Shown: piece after piece, positions 36,852 to 51,573 of the stretch | How positions within the stretch are numbered: position 1 is the first letter of the stretch | Layout of the letters: every line of letters starts with the position of its first letter | NCBI RefSeq assembly: GCF_009389715.1 | Contig: NW_024067834.1 | Location: 124,001 to 188,000 of the forward strand | Length of the DNA: 64,000 bases | Direction of reading: 5' to 3' | Origin: Phoenix dactylifera | Lineage: Eukaryota; Streptophyta; Magnoliopsida; Arecales; Arecaceae | The notes under the pieces: generated by a model | What the model saw: only the letters and a program-made list of their open reading frames with translations | What the model was told of the DNA's origin: nothing | Databases searched by the model: none | Position numbers and translations under genes: made by a program

Positions 36852-37225
36852 TATATTCTTCGTTTCTAATTGTGCCTGAATGAATAGGTTAGGATTCAGA
36901 ACAACTACTTTTGAAACGAAGTCCAGTATATTACTGTTGATGGGCAAAAGGTTCCAATGTCACTGGTGGCGAGCAGTTGTTTTCTTTTCCCTCAATTTTA
37001 TATTGGTTGCACAAAGCACTATCATTTTCTTGTAGCCACACATGCGTTTGATCTATTGATATGGTTTTTTTGAGGGAAAATGGAGGTCAAAAGACCACCA
37101 GACTTTATTAAATTGGGGAAGAAAGAATTACAGAAGGGAAGGGAATAGGTTACAGAGATATAGAGGAGTTACAGTTCCAACCAAAACAACCTGAGAAGAA
37201 CTGGCATTTTAAAACGGAAAAAAGC

Positions 37226-37498
37226 CTAGAACAGAAGCATCAAAAAACCAAAATGAACAGAAAGGAGCTTAATTATCCCACAAGGAGCAGCCCAAGAGTT
37301 CTCTATCAGAGCAGAAGATAGACCGGTCATAGAAAAGCTTGATAGCTTTTTGCACAATGGCCAACAGAGAAGAGTTCTTGTGGAGAAAAATGCAGGATTC
37401 CTCTCAGTCCAACAGCTCCAATTAAAAGCCACAAGCAACATCAAAATAGCTGGTTGCAAGAAAGAAGAGAAAGATTCCCTTAGCCATAGATGCAACAA
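37226..37498 (-). mobile_element. LINE remnant (region after the reverse transcriptase)
   Basis: The minus-strand frame includes LLVAFNWSCWTERNPAFFS...LCKKLSSF, which matches the zf-RVT downstream segment of plant L1-type LINEs (pattern LWxIWxERNxRIF). The copy is short and lacks its 5' parts. An interrupted T run at 37061-37067 may be the old tail. No target duplication found. Confidence 0.55.
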
Positions 37499-38116
37499 CC
37501 TATCACGACATTATAGCAGTAGGAAAGAAGAATATATCGGAAAAAAATATTATAGAAAACTTTTTGTACCTATCTTATCAAATAGTTTAGTTGAGAATGT
37601 ACAAGAGATTATAATTAAGATGATACAAAAATAGAAAAAAATAATAAATAGATCTCCAGAATCAATCCTAAATTTATATTATTTGAAATTCAAAATTCAA
37701 AATTCAAAATTTAAAATTTTGAAATTAGAAAATTAAAATTTAGAATTTCTAGAATCATAGAGATATAGGGCTGAGATAAAGATACCACAAGGATGCAATT
37801 GCACAGTTCTTGAAAAGTTTTTTTTGGCAAGGCAAACCGAGTGTTAAACTTGTTGGACAGAGCATGTTGGACAGAGCAAGCCACAAGAATGTTGTGGTTT
37901 TTAAACAGAGTCGGCGATTGAGTTGCCGAGACTAGTTCTAACCTTACAGAGCTTTTGTAATTCGGTTGTACAACTGTAGCCCCTCCTCCAAAATTGGAAA
38001 AGGAGACCCGAGCGTTTAAGGGCAACGGTAATCTTTCCCTCCTCCCCTCTCTGTTCTCTCTTCGCTCGCTCGCTCGCTTGCTCGAAATCTCTCCCTCTCC
38101 CTGGCCGTGCGAATCG

Positions 38117-41100
38117 ATGGGCGGCCACGAGAATTCGCGGTCCTCATCCTCCGACCGCCGCCAATGGCAGCGGATATTTGGGACCCTGGTGGAGATGCTG
38201 CAGTCCCGGCAGTCGCAGATCGAAACCCTAGCTGACGACCGCAAGTTCCTGGAGCGCTACATCCGCATACAGAACGACCGCTGGGCCTCCAAGGCCTGCT
38301 TCCTCGAATCCCACATCGCCCAGGTACAAAATAACCCCGGATCGAAACCCTAGAGCCAGTCCTGACTGCGATCTTTCCAAGGTTTCCTGAAAAACTTGTT
38401 CTTTTTTTGGGGTTCACAGATGAAGGAGGAGGAGAGGAAGGGTCGTCGGGTCCAGGCGGCCAAGTTGGATCTCATGGTCGGGATCAAGGAGAGAGAAGCT
38501 TTGTGCTACAAAATTCAACACGGTTGGATAGCCTTCTTTCTTTTTCTTGTTTTCTTTTCCCCCCTTTTCCTTCTTTTCAGCATTGACGTATTTTTTCCCT
38601 TCTTGTTGGCATAAATTTTCTTTTTTAAAGATTTTCTCCCACCTGTTGAGCCTATTTGTGGATGAATGAGTGCTTTGTTTTTTTTTTTTTTTCCTTTTCT
38701 TTTTTGAGAAAGTAGAGAAGAAACTCCCAGTGTGTTCTTCAGAACGTAACAAAAATTTATTTGTTTTAATTTTCTTGAATTGCTAATATAATTGTCAAAT
38801 CTCTTTGTAATTGTTCTGTTTTTTTTATTCTTTTTTGTTCTAATTTATGTTAAATGTAACAGAACTTGCCGAGAGCGATTCAGAGGACTTCCACGCTTGT
38901 GCTGAGACTCTGAGTGCCGAAATCTCAGAGCTGAAGGTATTATTACGATTTCACATGCTCTTTCCTCAATTTAGGGTGTCAAAGTGCTTTTAGGTCCTTG
39001 CAGTTCAAATCGTAGTAATTTTTTCTTCGACCATTGGGTCATCTCTTCCATAGGAAAAAATGAAAGGCAGAGAAGTTCATAATGGAAGGGCTGGGTTTAG
39101 CGAGGCAGACCCTGTAGGAAATCCCAAGAAAGATGATCGTTGCAACACTGCCTTGGAAGATGAAATTCGGAAGCTAAAACATGCTTACAAAAGGCTTAGC
39201 TCAGAAAAGGAGTCTGAGGTCTCTGCCTTGTTGGCAGAGAAGGAATTTGTGTGGAACAAGTTCAAGGATATGGAAAAGGACTACACTGATCTCCTTAAGA
39301 GCAAAAGAATAGAAGTTGAACAGGCTGAGGAAGCCATGGAGAAGCTTGTCCGTAATCTAGAGAAGTTGCAGTCATCAGCCAGTGAGAAGGATGAGACCAT
39401 ATCTGGATTAGAGGCTGAGCGGGCTAGGCTAGAATTGGATCTGAGACGGCAAACACAAGAAGCCAAAGAAGCTATTGCAAAGCTAGAACAGATTCAGCTT
39501 GATATGGAGCAGCTGAGAACTTTGGCCAAGGAGAGGGATGAAACAATTGCAAAGTTAAGAAGCGACCTTGCAAAGATTGAGATGGATGCCACAAAAGGCA
39601 CTAACACGAAATCTGTATTCTTTAAGGATTTGGATTCTTGGAGGAACTCAAGAAATGCATCAGTCACACCCGTAGAGAGTTGTGTAAGGAGTTCTCGGAA
39701 ACGTAAATTGGAAAGTGCAAGAGGTGATGTAAGTCAAAAGCATAAACGTGCTACTGAAGATTCTGCTGGATCACGGATCTCCAGTACAGTTAACGTAAGC
39801 GCAACACAAACTAGCTAGTTACTTTGGATTCTCCCCCTTTTTCCTTTTCTACACTTTTACATGTGCATGTAAGCTGACATTCCTACCTGAATATCCGATC
39901 AGTTATCTGATTATACATGTTATGCTTCTCATCAAATATGAAATTCATTGTAAGTTAGACCGTAATTGCAAGCCATGTCACAGAATTTAATGTTTGTGTA
40001 ATCATCCCTGGTTTTTTTCTGAAGCCATTAGGTATCAATGGCATTTCAATCCACCCAATCAGTTGTCCTGTATAAGCAGCAGAAGCTACTTTCCCACTTC
40101 ACAAAGAAAAGATGACATAATAAATTTACATAATCATTGTAGAAGACGCTGGCTCATTTGTCTAGTCTTCTATCTATGGAATTATGGGAACCGGCCAACC
40201 GAGGTTCGTCGTCTTGGTACCGGACTCCATACCAGCGCCACACTAGCACAGTGTCGGTATGGAATTTTTTTAGCATACCGCCTCCCGTATTGGATACTAG
40301 TATCAAACCAGTACGGTACATACTGTACCGTCCGGTTTGGGCCGGTATAGTGTACCATGCGGCTAACAACTTTATAATAGTATCTAGGCATGGTTGATTG
40401 CTTTTGGCATGAAGTTAAAACAGTTACTGTAGACGAACGTTTGATGCTTAAGAAAGAGCTGTTAGTGCAGTAGACTGTTTTCTTTTATGGCTGTGCACTG
40501 GTCATGTTCTCTATCTAGTCAAGCTTAAATCTACATCAATTTGTCTTTGTACAGTGAACTTCTTTTCATACATCATCTAATTGCAAATTTTGTATCATGA
40601 CGACATTCAATTTTTTTTTTTTTTGATGACAATGAACACCCACAACAATAACCAGATAGAGAATTAGCAAAGCAAGAGATTGTGTGCTTTTTCATCCCAT
40701 GGCACATTGTCTCCATGCTTTGCCCTTGCTTCTATAATTGATATATTTTGCCCTGCTATCACTCACCACTTTTACCTATGAACTTGACTCCTTTTTGTCA
40801 TGTCATCTTCTGTATGTTGGTCACTTGTGAGCCTTAATCTTAAATTCGTATGTTGTCATATGTTGCATATAATATTTGTCCTATTGTCCATTAACTTGGC
40901 TCTATTTATCTTGCCACCTGTTGTAGCTGTGTCATATGGCGATCCTCTTAGATGATCTAGTTTGTTGATGCAAAGTATTGCTACTCTGGCAGACATGCCA
41001 ATATTACCAATATCATGCAGGGCCTTTGAGATGCATTATACAATCCTTAAATAGAGAAGTTAGTGTATAAAAGACATGCTGATAAGAGTCTAATGGTATT

Positions 41101-43680
41101 CAACAGTCTAAATTTGGAAGCTTGCGGTCCTTTTGTAGCTTGGAGATTAATTTGATATAATATGGTGGTCAGGAATCTCAAAGTTGGCTTTGGGTTTCAC
41201 CATATTCACCAGGAGCACAATTTGTATAAAAGGTACGCCATGTCCTTGAACACCATTAATGGGATACCTAGTCACAAGCTGACTTGTCTTTTGTGCTACT
41301 GGGACATGGAGCTTAGCATCTAATTTCGCAGAGACTAGTTTTTTTTACTTATTAATTTATGATTATTCAGTGAAAGAAATTGGTATTAAGTGTTTTTGAT
41401 ATCTTGATGCGTCATAGTGAGATTAACCTACCTTTAAACAATGCCTATCATATGTCCTTGCATTTTATGGATCCTCTTCCCTGTCTTTCATATACTTTTA
41501 ATCTATATTTATAGCTGACCCGGAATTAATGGACTAAGACTTGTTTATTCTTACAGCATCATTTTTATCAAAATTATGAATTTATTCTCTCTAAACTGCT
41601 GCAGAGCCATCAAATGATTCCTAGGACTTCATGATTTTGTGTCAAGGATTTGGTATGTCGCATAATAAGTTAATCTGATAGTCTGTTAATGATTAGAAGC
41701 ATGTAACTTTCAATACATCATATTATGCATTTTGGCTTCCTTGTCATGAGAGCTATTTCTTATTTTTGTCCATGAAGAATAGTTTGTGGAGGGATTTGAT
41801 ACATAAAGTACCGTTTAGAAATTTATAGTTGATATATTCTTTTATCTTTCTATATACTTGCCTTGCCACCTTTTTTATTTTAGTATGAATATTTTCTACA
41901 TATTACTTAATACAAGATACAAAACATGCTTTTATATTTTCAATCTGCCTAAGTGATTTTAAGCACTAGGATGGCCTAGGTGTTACACATAGCCTAAGTG
42001 ACCAGGAGATGCTCCGAGTTAAAATGGTATGATTTATTGCACATTTAAATACTTTATAATTTATAGTTTAGACTACAAAATTTCCAGACAGCAAGATATG
42101 AAACATTAACAATTAATATTTATTGGAACAACAAAATGCATATGAAAACTTTATCTCGTCCATCTTCTGTATCATTACACATATCAGAATTTTCTCTCGT
42201 CCATCTTCTGTAAACTGCCACAAGATCATTGTTTCTATGACCTAGATGAATTTCTCATGTCGATTGCTGTTGAGGAAAAAATTATATATCTTCCAATTAG
42301 ATTATATGGAAACTCTGCAAAGATTTCATCATTTGGAATTTCAGTCTTCTGGTTTATTTATCCTTTTCCAGAGCATTCAGTTGATTGGCATATACACAGC
42401 TTTCCGTGGTTTGACTCATTCTTTTTCATTTTCTCCGATTGGGTTGAAATTGCTCCCTCTCACTTTTGCAAAATGTTGACCTTCTTTTACTGTAATTAAG
42501 TGTCAAATGTATTCCATTCTTTCCTCGGTTCACTCACATCTATCAGCAGATACCAAGTCTTTAAGCTTATCTAGCAGAGTAATGATCCATGCCCCCAAGC
42601 AATCATGGTCCCCTGCAAAATTGGCCACCTAAACTGCCAGACCATTACAGATGTTGGCCTTATCAAACCTGAATCTATGGGAAAGATCCTTTGAGGTTGC
42701 AATAATCAGTATTTGCATTTGCTGCACCTAACAATTCAGATTATGGAAAGTATTCAGAACTTAAATTTGGGTTTAGTGAAGCCTGTCTAACTAGATCATG
42801 TATGAAATTCATGGAAGCAACTCTTTCCGAGTTATTTCTCTAAATCTGCTTAGAGAGTCTGCATTTTTTTTGTTTCTAGTTTGAGAGCATTGTCTTTGTA
42901 TAGAGGGTACAATAGGGTCACATTGTCCTAGGTTAATTATGGTTTTTTAGTCTGTGAGGAATAAATTCTCATAATGAAGCTTCCTCGGTAGATGCCAAGG
43001 TGACTCATACCGTTTCTTATTATAGATCTACAGACATTTTCAGGCGCTCTACATATATTCAGCCAATCAATCAGCTGAACCTCACACGTGACGCAAAACA
43101 TTAATTATTCCAATTTGTTGTAATTCACTGCTTCTCTCATGGTGACTGAGCTCCATAGATTATCATTATTAGGTTAGTTTTTTATCAGCTTCCTTTTTAT
43201 ATTACTATATTACCAGAAAAACCTTAACGCTATGCTTGTTCTTTGTCATCATGTATGCCTCATTCGGCATTTAAATTTATCACTTTTAATTTAATTGACT
43301 TGCAATTATTCTGTTTGACAGTATGCCCCTCCAACTAGGGCATAGATGCTTGCATTTATGTACCACATACGATCTCTCATCTAATTTAATACGGATTGTG
43401 AATACTGGCACATTATTTAAATCGTTATAGTGTTAGATTATGGAGATGGACTCTGCGAATTATGTTATTTATTCAAATTTCTTTATCCAATTTTAGATGG
43501 AGATGACAATGTTATTTATGTTAGAGGCTGACCTAACAAGATTACAATTATCACCAGGGAGTTCGGCAATGTTCAATAGGGCGACAAACAAGGACATTTT
43601 CACCAGTAGACAGCCCAAGGCTGTTCTCTGCTAATTTCAAGGTTCCAAAATTGAAGAGCTTCTCTACTGCAGTTCTGTAA
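38117..43680 (+). CDS. coiled-coil protein with bipartite nuclear signal, two possible 3' ends
   Basis: Function not recognised. Exons: 38117-38323 (MGGHENSRSSSSDRRQWQRI..., donor GTACAA), 38420-38522, 38863-38936, then 39054 onward. Phases agree. The last exon either reads through to a stop at 39816-39818 (382 residues) or ends at AAC|GTAAGC (39794) and joins 43558-43680 after CACCAG, in phase 0 (415 residues ending ...FKVPKLKSFSTAVL). The 3' exon looks coding (RTFSPVDSPRLFSANF). From about residue 160 to 310 the protein is a continuous heptad-rich coiled coil (EEAMEKLVRNLEKLQ, RARLELDLRRQTQEAKEAIA). A basic cluster, SSRKRKLESARG...QKHKR, at about 341-360 looks like a bipartite nuclear localisation signal. 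I recall similar unnamed plant proteins with the N-terminal DRRQWQ.IF..LVEMLQ motif. Exon 1 is GC-rich. The last intron is 3.76 kb. Confidence 0.85.
39795..43557 (+). other. long last intron, or 3' trailer plus spacer, of the coiled-coil gene
   Basis: AT-rich. In the short isoform this begins the 3' trailer. At 40170-40380 there is a block of GGTACC / CGGTAT words with small inverted repeats, for example GGTATGGAATT...AGCATACC. No internal exon was identified. Confidence 0.45.
40170..40380. repeat. dispersed-repeat-like block rich in GGTACCGG words
   Basis: Contains many overlapping GGTACC, CCGGT, GTACGGTAC and GTACCAT words, forming several small hairpins. Similar vocabulary appears at 15780-16040 and 45080-45300, so it may be one dispersed family. 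Boundaries are not sharp. Confidence 0.35.
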
Positions 43681-45388
43681 TTTAATAACAATACTTTATG
43701 TATTTTTCTTGTTTTTTATCTGTATTTTATCAATTCATTGCATAGTTTGATGTTTTATGACATTTTTTTGTAAACTACATATATTTAGTGTCTTAAATAT
43801 ATTTGAAGCCTTGTGTCCGGTAGCTAGTTATAGCTTTTCTTTTCTTTTCTTTTCTTTTTGACGTTGATGTTCTGTCTTGTTTGTATATACTTCACCTTTA
43901 TACAATACACAGAATTATATATTTTTCTTCTCCACATTTCCTCCTTTCTCACTGCCAGTGATTCTATCACTTTAGACCCTTTCCCTTTTATAGATGATTT
44001 AATTGTGGGCAGTCACTTTTTTCATCTTAGCTCTGAATTCAGCCTTTTCTTCCTCTGGATTGTGATCAAGAATTATGATTTATCTTGGTCTTTTCGTATG
44101 TTGATTTAGGGCATGGAGGCCTTTTCAACTTTGAATTTCTTCTATACTTTTTGGTATTTTTAAGAAGTTCTCTTTCTTCATACATTTTGTGAAAAGCATT
44201 TTGCTCAAGAACATGTAAAAAAATCTTACTGCAAATAATCAATGGGGAAAAAAATCTTATTACTGTTCTATCTATTTAATTTAAGGACAAAACCTTAATT
44301 GCTTAGAACACATTAGTCCAAAGAAGCAGCTTGGACAAGGGATCTATACGCACCTTTCTCTCTGTCCCTCTCCTCAAAAATGTCGTATTCTTTTAAAAGA
44401 AAGAAAGTGTGATCCACCCTGTATAATAATTATTCAGAACCAAATTTTTAGAGATGCACCATACAAAACTAGAATCCAGAACCTTTGATTGTTAAAGAAA
44501 ATGATATGACGATCAAGGCAAGCCCCAGTTCAATGAGCATAGTGGAGATCCATAAGCAGAACAACAAACATTCAAGTGCTTTGAAGAGCCTGGAAAGCCA
44601 ATAATACTTTTCTAAAATGGGAGAGGAAGAAATTCCGGACCCCCTTAACAACAAAAACGTCAAAGCTGTGGATGCAAAAGAACAATCGTTTTGAAAAATC
44701 TTTGGATGGATGGGTCTTCTACAGCAAGATGTTGTTTCTAAATTCATCCCACACATGTTTTCCTCTATGAGTTATGACTTAATGAGTTTATGTTCTTTTT
44801 CCTTTGAATTATAAAAAGTTTGATGGTATTTCCATTCATCTTATAAATGATAGATTGTTTGGCGTTGTTTTGATTGCAAATTTGCAGTTCAATTCTAAAG
44901 ACTACATAGACTAGAAGCTGTTTTTCCATTTTGCACCCAAACAATACCTAGATGTGGATGTGGTCCTTGTCTCCTGGTCATTATATATAAGTGAACAAGA
45001 GATTATTTCAGAGCTCGGACATGAAATCTTCTCTTTTGGTGTTCTAGCGTAGAAAATCCAGAATATAGTACCAGAGAACAAGGTTTTAAAACCACACAGG
45101 TTAGTACGTATTATAACGTTCTGACATGAAATCAGCATCAATACAGAAATCATTGATACTGGAATGTAATGGCCATAGCAATACTATACCGACCTATATC
45201 GATCAATACTGATAATTTTTGTTTTTTCTCTTTGATGCTATGAGTTGCAGTATATATAGGTTACCATACCAATGCCATGTCATTACCATACCATAGAGCA
45301 AACAAAGCAAAGCTATCGCTTCTAAATCCGGCTAATCACAAATCTTAGGATCCTCTTTTAAATAAACACGGCCAGCTCCTGACCTTTT
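43681..45388. other. intergenic, no gene seen
   Basis: AT-rich spacer with a (TTTTC)n run at 43834-43857. The repeat-like block at 45080-45300 shares words with 15780-16040. Open frames on both strands are short and unrecognised. Confidence 0.45.
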
Positions 45389-46390
45389 CATGCAAACAGC
45401 AATCCTTTTTTTTTAAATTTTTATTTTTATTTTTTTTATAGGACGGACGATTCACATTTAACGAGTATGAATACACCCAATAAAGTTAAAAAACAGAATA
45501 TCTCGGAATGCCCTAGGCAACTCCCCATCTCCAGTCCCCACGGTACTATCCGTATGGCCGGCCACATAGGTGGACACCCAATCCGCAGCCCCATTAGCTT
45601 CATAGAAGACATGCTTAGCTTGAAAGGCCACTCCATCTCTCGTCATGGCTCAGATGTCACGAAATAGAGGGTGGTCGTCACCCGCACCCCTCGGACCCCC
45701 TGGATCCATCGGATAACTGTGGCCGAGTTGCCCTCTAGGATGACCGACTGAGCTCGCAAACCTAGCCGGGCATGTCGAAGGCCTGCCCATGCGGCCCTCA
45801 ACTTTGCACCAGGAACTAAAACATCAAATAGTTGACAGCCATCTGCTGCCATCACCCTGACGTTCGGATTTCTGATAACAAACCCCGCACCACCCCGCGT
45901 ATCTCCATCCAAGACAGACCAATCAAAATTGACCTTGAGGAAGCTCAGGGGTAGAAACTCCCAGGTGAAAAACACCGTACGGGATACTGCCGGAGGAAGA
46001 TGGGAACTCCAGATATCTCGAGCTATCGAAGGCCTTTCTGTTGATATAATATGACTGATCTCCGCCACCTGTGCCCAAGCGCTCTCCACCACGAGCTTCG
46101 GCAACATGCAATACTCACCGAAAGTTCGAGTATTTCTTGCTAGCCAAATCTAGTAAGCTGCACAAATCACTCTAACCGCCTTTAGTCGTAACGGTGGCGT
46201 ACCCGCCCATTGACGAATGGCCTGCAAGAACAGGTTTCTCTGGCTCTAAGTCTCCCTCGAAATCCATGCCAGTCGCCAAGTCACTCTCGTCCATGCACAC
46301 TGAAACACCGCATGGTATCGTCTCATCAACACTGTAGATCTCGCACTCTGAGGGAACCCGTAGTCCAAGACCATGCAAACAGCAATCCTT
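45389..46390 (-). mobile_element. 5'-truncated LINE (L1 clade with RNase H), 19-bp target duplication
   Basis: The element body is 45408-46371 on the minus strand. Its A-rich tail appears as the T-rich run at 45406-45438. It is flanked by a perfect 19-bp duplication, CATGCAAACAGCAATCCTT, at 45389-45407 and 46372-46390, which proves target-primed insertion. In 5'-3' order: remains of the zf-RVT segment (RVPSECEI...), then an RNase H-like domain, FLKVNFDWSV (first Asp present), RGGAGFVIRNP, GCQLFD, ILEGNSATVI (Asn where active enzymes have Asp) and HVFYEANGAADWVSTYV, ending FIGCIHTR. Reverse transcriptase and endonuclease are missing, so it is dead. The frame is broken at least once between the RNase H halves. 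Confidence 0.92.
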
Positions 46391-46438
46391 CACAAGCAGC
46401 ATGCCCGGTAAAAAAGACAGCAAGCAATATTAAAAAAA

Positions 46439-46548
46439 AAAAAAAAAAAAACAACTCCAACAACAAATCCAGCACCATCGCTCTTAGTTCTTCTATCTGC
46501 CCCATCAAAATTTATGAAACCCATGGGAGGGGAAAGCCAGGTGACTGA
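46439..46548 (-). mobile_element. short LINE RNase H scrap
   Basis: The minus strand reads WLSPPMGFINFDGADRRT...GAGFVV, which fits the start of the LINE RNase H domain (pattern WxPPxGFIKxNFDGA). It ends at an A/T run (46430-46451 on the plus strand). It lies next to, and outside, the 19-bp duplication of the neighbouring LINE, so it is a separate and probably older insertion. Confidence 0.45.
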
Positions 46549-47532
46549 ACCCACTGAAACCAAACCTCCCTTAGCACTTATTCAGTTTGTCTGCAGAAAC
46601 GTGTCCCACACCTAGATATAAACATACCTGTTCGGCTATTTCTATAGGATTAGACTTAATTCTTTAGAATTTATAGATTAGACTGCCTATTTAAGTATGG
46701 GCTTGCATCAACCACACTCCATTGTGGGAAGGTCCCTTTTTCTTCCCTTATCTCCCAAAAAAAAGAAAAAAGAAAACCTCAGACGCTGATATGACTGCAA
46801 ACATGAATTCATAAAACCTTTGAGGAATGTAACACGTACTTTCATCTACAATTTTCACGACTAATTTGCACAGGAACTACATAAAGTATTAGGGAGAAAA
46901 GGAATATCACGGTATTTGCTAAAGGGAATAAAATGGTATATCACCAAGTAGAGAAGAAATGGCTCCTCTGTCATAAATGCAGTAAAAGCACAGCTGCTAA
47001 TAAAAAAATAAAATAAAAGGGAAAATTAACAGAACCCAGAGTCGTGAAACTGCAAGTGTGATGCACTTCAGTATAGAATAGAATTATCAAATTTTCCCTG
47101 TTTGCTACTCAATTTGGTGTTATGCTACAAACCACACAGTAAAGGTTTTGCATATTGTTATCAATTTCTTACGTGTATTATAGATATTAAGTCCCATTTT
47201 CTTTTCCCTGTTTCGTCTCCAGCCCAAGGCTGGGCAAGACAAGCGTATTTACTAAACGAAGCATGAAACTGACCCAGCGATCAGACTTACAATAGAGAGA
47301 AAAAACTGATGATAAATATATTGAAATCAAAGAAAAGCCAGCACAAATTCTTGAGTTTCACCCAAAAATAATCCAAATCCAAATACAGACCAAAATAAGA
47401 TAAGGTCTTCATAATTGCATCAAATGACACAATAAACTACTGAAAAAACTGCCGGATTAAGTCTGTAGTCTAACTAAATACTCCTTGAGAAAACCAAAAA
47501 TATAACAAGCAATTGGAAAGAGGATTTGCAAC
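46549..47532. other. spacer and RPL8 3' trailer, no gene seen
   Basis: AT-rich. The portion just below 47533 is the 3' trailer of RPL8 on the minus strand. No other coding or RNA feature could be supported. Confidence 0.5.
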
Positions 47533-51489
<3,957 letters not shown>

Positions 51490-51547
51490 GGCGGCTGTGA
51501 CGAGCGGCAGCTGCGAGGGGAGGCGGGTGAGCGAAAGGAGACAGGAC

Positions 51548-51573
51548 TAGGGTTTTCACGAAGGAATATATAG
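51548..51573 (-). promoter_or_regulatory. TATA box and telo-box of RPL8
   Basis: Reading the minus strand toward the start codon: a TATA-like TATATATT at 51565-51572, then AAACCCTA (telo-box) at 51548-51555, about 60 bases before the ATG at 51489. The telo-box near the transcription start is typical of plant ribosomal protein genes. Confidence 0.7.

Noticed and set aside
38414-38752. Lys-rich minus-strand frame opposite coiled-coil exon 2
   Set aside because: It comes from pyrimidine-rich intron sequence read in reverse and overlaps a well-supported exon on the plus strand.
43834-43857. (TTTTC)n run resembling the tail of the LINE at 59.4 kb
   Set aside because: No LINE coding sequence or target duplication adjoins it, so it is listed only as a microsatellite.
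44469-44756. 95-codon minus-strand frame with hydrophobic stretches
   Set aside because: No start context, splice partners or family motif; the hydrophobicity follows from T-rich DNA.
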